From Methylocystis sp. (GTDB taxonomy: Bacteria > Pseudomonadota > Alphaproteobacteria > Rhizobiales > Beijerinckiaceae), in the NCBI GenBank assembly GCA_020252485.1, contig JADCCX010000108.1:1-52339 (forward strand): 52,339 nucleotides of DNA, in the 5' to 3' direction. The position numbers and the translations under genes were made by a program. The notes below the pieces were generated by a model that saw nothing but the letters and a program-made list of their open reading frames with translations, ran no database searches and was not told where the DNA came from. The stretch's first letter is position 1. Every line of letters starts with the position of its first letter. Positions 49,274 to 52,339 of this stretch are shown piece by piece.

Positions 49274-49782
49274 GCGATGGCTCCGGTGGTTGCGGGGGCG
49301 GAACGCTTCAGGTGGGCGATCAGCCCTCCGTCGCGCATCATCGCCGTAAGATGGTCGGGGAAGGGGGCGAACCCATAAGTCCGGCCCGAGGTCTCGTTGA
49401 TCAGCCTGCCCGCTTCCAGATCCAGGCTCAACCGGTCCCCGGCCGCGATCTCTTCAACCTCTGCTAGGGTCACGGCGGGCAGTCCCAGGTTGATGGCGTT
49501 GCGCCAGAAGATGCGCGCGAACGACTTCGCGATCACCGCCCGTACCCCAAGCTGCTTCAGCGACACCGCCGCCTGTTCGCGCGACGAGCCCAGCCCGAAG
49601 TTAAGCCCCGCCACAACGAAGTCGCCGGATCGCACCGTACTCGCGAACGACGGATCGACCGCCTCGAGGCAGTGGGCGGCCAGGGCCTCAGGATCCAGCT
49701 TCATCAGATGTCCGGGCGCCAGCAGGTCGGTGTCGATCTGATCGCCAAAGACGAAGGTGCGGCCAGTAGGAGAGGGGGTCAC
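49270..49782 (-). CDS. Aconitase-superfamily hydratase, small subunit (LeuD-like)
   Basis: A 170-residue swivel domain: FGDQIDTDLLAPGHLM, then FVVAGLNFGLGSSREQAA (the GSSRE substrate loop) and AKSFARIFWRNAINLGLP. Length and motifs match small subunits of isopropylmalate isomerase, homoaconitase and dimethylmaleate hydratase. It overlaps the large-subunit stop by 4 bp and the lyase start by 4 bp. No leuA or leuB gene is near, so a leucine-pathway role is unlikely. Confidence 0.9.
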   Translation of the reverse strand: MTPSPTGRTFVFGDQIDTDLLAPGHLMKLDPEALAAHCLEAVDPSFASTVRSGDFVVAGLNFGLGSSREQAAVSLKQLGVRAVIAKSFARIFWRNAINLGLPAVTLAEVEEIAAGDRLSLDLEAGRLINETSGRTYGFAPFPDHLTAMMRDGGLIAHLKRSAPATTGAIA

Positions 49783-51089
49783 GCCGCCGCCCCCCGCTGG
49801 CCCATATAGTCGCGGGGATCGACGATCCGGCCCGCGATCGCCGCCGCCGCCACGCTGTAGGGCGAGCCCAGATAGACGTTCGCCCCGGCATGGCCCATCC
49901 GGCCTTTGAAGTTCCGGTTGGTGGTCGAGATGCAGACCTCGCCGTCCGCCAGCAGCCCCGCCCCCATGCCCGCGCAGGCTCCGCAGCCGGACGGCATCAA
50001 CGTCGCACCCGCGGCCATAAGGGTCGCCAGCGTCCCGTCCCGCGAGGCGGCTTCCGTCACCCGTGAAGAGGCCGGCGCGACCAGCAGCCTGACGCCAGGC
50101 GCGACCCTGTGACCCGCCAGCAATCGCGCCGCCATGCGCAGGTCCTCCAACTTGGCCCCCACGCAGGCGCCGACATAGGCCTGGTCGATGCGCCGGCCCT
50201 CTGCCTCGGCGACCGTCACACTGTTGGCGGGGGAGTGGGGCAGGGCGATCATGGGCTGCAGCGCGCCCGCGTCGAACCAGTGAACCGCCTCATAGTCCGC
50301 GTCCGGATCGGACGCCCAGGCCAGTGCTGCGGCCGCATCCTCGACCGGCGCTCCGGCGTCCCTCAGCCAGGCGAAAGTCGTCGCGTCCGGCGCCACGACC
50401 CCGGTCTCTGCCCCGAGTTCGGCGGCCATGTTCGTCAGCACCAGCCGCTCCGGCATCGACATGGCCTCGACCGTCGGGCCGGCGAACTCGACCGCGCGGA
50501 AGGCGTTGTCCATACCCAGTTCGCAGCACAGGAGCAGCATCATGTCCTTGGCGGTTACACCGTCCGAGAGCGTCCCACGCCATTCGACCCTGATCGTCTT
50601 GGGTACCTGCAGCCAGGTGCGGCCCGTCGCCGCGATGGCCGCCATGTCGGTGGCGCCATACCCGGCCGCATAGGCCCCGAAGGCGCCCGCCATCGGCGTG
50701 TGGCTGTCACCACCTGCGACCAGCATGCCCGGCCGAACCAGCCCGCGCTCGGCCAGCAGCATGTGGCCTATGCCCTCCATGTCGTAGAACCGGCTGACAC
50801 CGTGCTCGGCCACGAACCGTCGCGTCAGGCTCAGGATCGCCGCGCTTTCGGCGTCCACGGCGGGGACATAGTGGTCCGAAGCGATCACGACCTTCGACGG
50901 ATCCCAAAGCCCTCGTCCCAACTCCGCCAGCATGGGCGCCCAACGACGAGGCCCCGAACTGTCGTGGGCGAAGCACAGGTCCACCTCGGCCGTCACCAGA
51001 TCGCCGGCGCGCGCGTCCGCGCGGCCCGACGCCTTGGCGGCGATCTTCTCGACGAGCGTGCGACCCCTTGTGGCGTTGGCCCCGGCCAT
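49779..51089 (-). CDS. Aconitase-superfamily hydratase, large subunit (LeuC-like)
   Basis: A 436-residue Fe-S hydro-lyase. The [4Fe-4S] ligands are Cys309 (GACVGAKLEDLR), Cys369 and Cys372 (SGCGACAG). Further family parts are VIASDHYVPA, AGGDSHTPMAGAFGAYAAG, and NRNFKGRMGH. It adds or removes water from a substituted malate/maleate. ATG 51089 starts 32 nt from operator A10 and leads the five-gene operon hydratase large, hydratase small, lyase, two deacetylase-fold proteins. The substrate is inferred to be a mono- or dialkylmaleate. Confidence 0.9.
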   Translation of the reverse strand: MAGANATRGRTLVEKIAAKASGRADARAGDLVTAEVDLCFAHDSSGPRRWAPMLAELGRGLWDPSKVVIASDHYVPAVDAESAAILSLTRRFVAEHGVSRFYDMEGIGHMLLAERGLVRPGMLVAGGDSHTPMAGAFGAYAAGYGATDMAAIAATGRTWLQVPKTIRVEWRGTLSDGVTAKDMMLLLCCELGMDNAFRAVEFAGPTVEAMSMPERLVLTNMAAELGAETGVVAPDATTFAWLRDAGAPVEDAAAALAWASDPDADYEAVHWFDAGALQPMIALPHSPANSVTVAEAEGRRIDQAYVGACVGAKLEDLRMAARLLAGHRVAPGVRLLVAPASSRVTEAASRDGTLATLMAAGATLMPSGCGACAGMGAGLLADGEVCISTTNRNFKGRMGHAGANVYLGSPYSVAAAAIAGRIVDPRDYMGQRGAAA

Positions 51090-51120
51090 CCGAACCCCGC
51101 AGCGGCGCGGGTGGACCGCG

Positions 51121-51146
51121 CAAAAGATATAATCTTATATCATTTG
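51121..51146. promoter_or_regulatory. Operator A, site 10
   Basis: CAAAAGATATA (51121-51131), spacer ATCT, TATATCATTTG (51136-51146). One arm mismatch. It separates the hydratase-lyase operon (51089, minus) from the damaged acyl-CoA dehydrogenase (plus). Confidence 0.85.
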
Positions 51147-51201
51147 CTCTTACGAGCTTGCCAAGGCAATTCCGCGGGTGAAACGACGAAGGATGGCCTT
51201 G

Positions 51202-51506
51202 ATGGCGGACGGCAGCGCGCGTTCGACCCCCACTACCGTTGGGACAATCCCTTTGATCTGGGTGGTCGCCTGACCGACGACGAGCGGATGATCCGCGACG
51301 CGGCCCGATCGTTCGCCCGGGACCGGCGGCTGCCGCGCGTGGTCGCGGCGTTCCGCGACGAGGTCTTTGACCGCGCCATCATGACCGAGATGGGCGAGAT
51401 GGGCTTCCTGGGGGCCATGCTGCCTGAGTCGTACGGCGGGGCCGCGGCCAGCCACCTGGCCTATGGCCTGATCGCGCGCGAGATCGAGGCGATCGACAGC
51501 GGCTAG
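51202..51506 (+). pseudogene. Acyl-CoA dehydrogenase, N-terminal fragment cut by IS481 element
   Basis: The frame contains LTDDERMIRDAARSFARDR, FDRAIMTEMGEMGFLGAMLP and LIAREIEAIDSG, the first ~95 residues of a glutaryl-CoA-dehydrogenase-like protein. It stops at TAG 51504 exactly where the insertion element begins. ATG 51202 (MADGSAR) is one base out of frame with FDPHYRWDNPFD, so a 1-nt deletion near 51220 is likely as well; alternatively TTG 51144, inside operator A10, starts the frame. The missing ~300 residues include the FAD site and catalytic base. Confidence 0.8.
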
Positions 51507-52302
51507 CTGTGAGCTCTCAATAGGTTGTCCGCGTTGAGGCCGAGTCGGCTGATGGGTGTCTGGGACTCTATCCCGCCATGTGGCCGATGCCCGTTGTAGC
51601 GGTGCAGCCAGACAGGCGGCTCGGCGGTTCGATGATCTGAGGTCTGATAGGTCTGGGCGTAAGCCCATTCGCGCAGCGCGGTCTGGATGAAGCGCTCGGC
51701 CTTGCCGTTGGTCTTGGGCGTGTAGGGCCTGGTGCGGATGTGCCTGAGACCAAGCTCGGTGCAGGCGTCACGGAAGGCGTGGGATTTGTAGCCGGAGCCG
51801 TTGTCGGTCATCACTCGGGCGACGGTGACGCCGAGGCTCTCGTAGTCGGCGACGGAGGCCTTCAGGGCGGCGATGGCGCTGTCCTTCTTCTCATCGGGAA
51901 ACACCTGGCTGCAGGCGATGCGCGAGGCGTCGTCGATGCAGACGTGGACATACGCCCAGCCAACGCCCCAGGCCGTGCCGCCGCTCGTCGCGGACCACCG
52001 GCGCGGGCGGGTCCAGGTCCCTGGCCCGGCTCAGGCACACGGCCCGCAGGATCCGGCTCACCGTGGCCGGCGAGACCCCGGTCTCCCGGGCGATCTGCCG
52101 ACCACAGAAGCGCCGGCGACGAAGGGCGATCCGCCAGGCCCGCAAAGACCCTCCGCCACGAACCGCTTCACCCCTTGGCGACCGTCTTGACGTCGACACC
52201 GAAGGCCGTGGCCACGGCCTTCGGTGGCTGACCCGCCTGAACCCGCCGCACGACTTCGGCTCGACTGTGCTGCGACAGCCGGGCATTCTTGTGCACGTTC
52301 AT
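51503..52302 (-). pseudogene. IS481-family transposase, multiply disrupted
   Basis: ATG 52302 starts MNVHKNARLSQHSRAEVV, the normal N-terminus, which hits a stop after VDVKTVAKG where families continue WVKRF, so one base is missing. VKRFVAEGLCG, then FCGRQIARETGVSPATVSRIL, and finally MTDNGSGYKSHAFRDACTEL and YTPKTNGKAERFIQ (rve core with Asp and Glu of the DDE triad) lie in different frames. A deletion of about 30 codons follows PPAPVVR. The protein cannot be made in one piece, so the copy is immobile unless helped. Confidence 0.8.
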
Positions 52303-52339
52303 CCGACCCTCTCCTGAGACCCTGTAGCTTCACAACCAC
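51503..52339 (-). mobile_element. IS481-family insertion element, right part possibly beyond window
   Basis: The left end near 51506 reads TAGCTGTGAGCTCTCAATAG and the outer end near 52339 (read inward) GTGGTTGTGAAGCTACAGGG. Both share an imperfect TGTGA-GCT-CA inverted-repeat core. A single transposase gene fills the element on the minus strand. A target duplication cannot be checked because one flank is outside the window. Insertion broke the acyl-CoA dehydrogenase gene. Confidence 0.75.

Noticed and set aside
49697-49712. CAGATGTCCGGGCGCC as a third operator-B site
   Set aside because: Only the left half resembles the palindrome, and it lies inside the LeuD-like coding region.
49270-51089. 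Leucine biosynthesis genes leuC/leuD
   Set aside because: No leuA or leuB nearby; the operon partners are a KRCGH lyase and amidohydrolases under the catabolic operator, so a paralogous hydratase fits better.
1-52339. CRISPR array, tRNA, rRNA or prophage attachment site
   Set aside because: I saw no spaced direct repeats, no tRNA-like cloverleaf with a TTC-type T-loop, and no integrase.

Overview
The window is about 52 kb of high-GC DNA. Protein families, codon usage and the hairpin repeats near 21.5 and 29.0 kb suggest an alphaproteobacterium, most likely Caulobacterales (Brevundimonas or Caulobacter-like). That assignment is an inference from gene content. I found no rRNA, tRNA or CRISPR array.

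Layout. (1) 1-4316 is ordinary mixed flank: the 5' end of a CYP153-type P450, a GNAT acetyltransferase, a TauD remnant, a DUF433 protein, a SUKH protein, an AdaA-like regulator and a DUF3237 protein. (2) 4.7-51.5 kb is a large catabolic island. It is organised around ten copies of a 26-bp palindrome, consensus CAAATGRTATA-N4-TATAYCATTTG (called operator A here). Most copies lie between divergent operons. One overlaps the start codon of a GntR/UTRA regulator (35664), which is the best candidate for the protein that binds them. (3) Inside the island, 16.7-29.0 kb is a cassette with a different palindrome, AAATGTCC-GGACATTT (operator B, two copies), and its own GntR/UTRA gene (21522-22235). (4) From 51.5 kb to the end is a decayed IS481-family element that truncates an acyl-CoA dehydrogenase gene.

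How the genes may work together (inference). The operator-A genes encode two TonB-dependent receptors, an MFS transporter, three polysaccharide-deacetylase-fold amidohydrolases, an isochorismatase-fold amidohydrolase with an intact D-K-C triad, an aconitase-type hydratase in two subunits, and a KRCGH-motif lyase of the isocitrate/dimethylmalate lyase family. The order cyclic imide, half-amide, substituted maleate, substituted malate, 2-oxoacid plus carboxylate fits this set. The operator-B cassette (CitE-like lyase, MaoC hydratase, acyl-CoA dehydrogenase, two CaiB CoA-transferases, a second-type CoA-transferase, two MmgE/PrpD proteins, a PaaK-like ligase and an amidase) resembles bacterial itaconate-degradation clusters. 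Together they look like a route for a nitrogen-containing compound that breaks down to branched C4-C6 dicarboxylates. The primary substrate is not known. A CpcT/CpeT-like secreted protein and a HapK/RedY-like protein hint, weakly, at a pyrrole or tetrapyrrole-type substrate.

Several regulon members are damaged: a YciI protein, a membrane protein with an internal amber codon, a VOC protein with an internal amber codon, a Tat-type hydrolase and the acyl-CoA dehydrogenase. Several intact ones lack canonical catalytic residues. The island may be partly decayed or partly repurposed.
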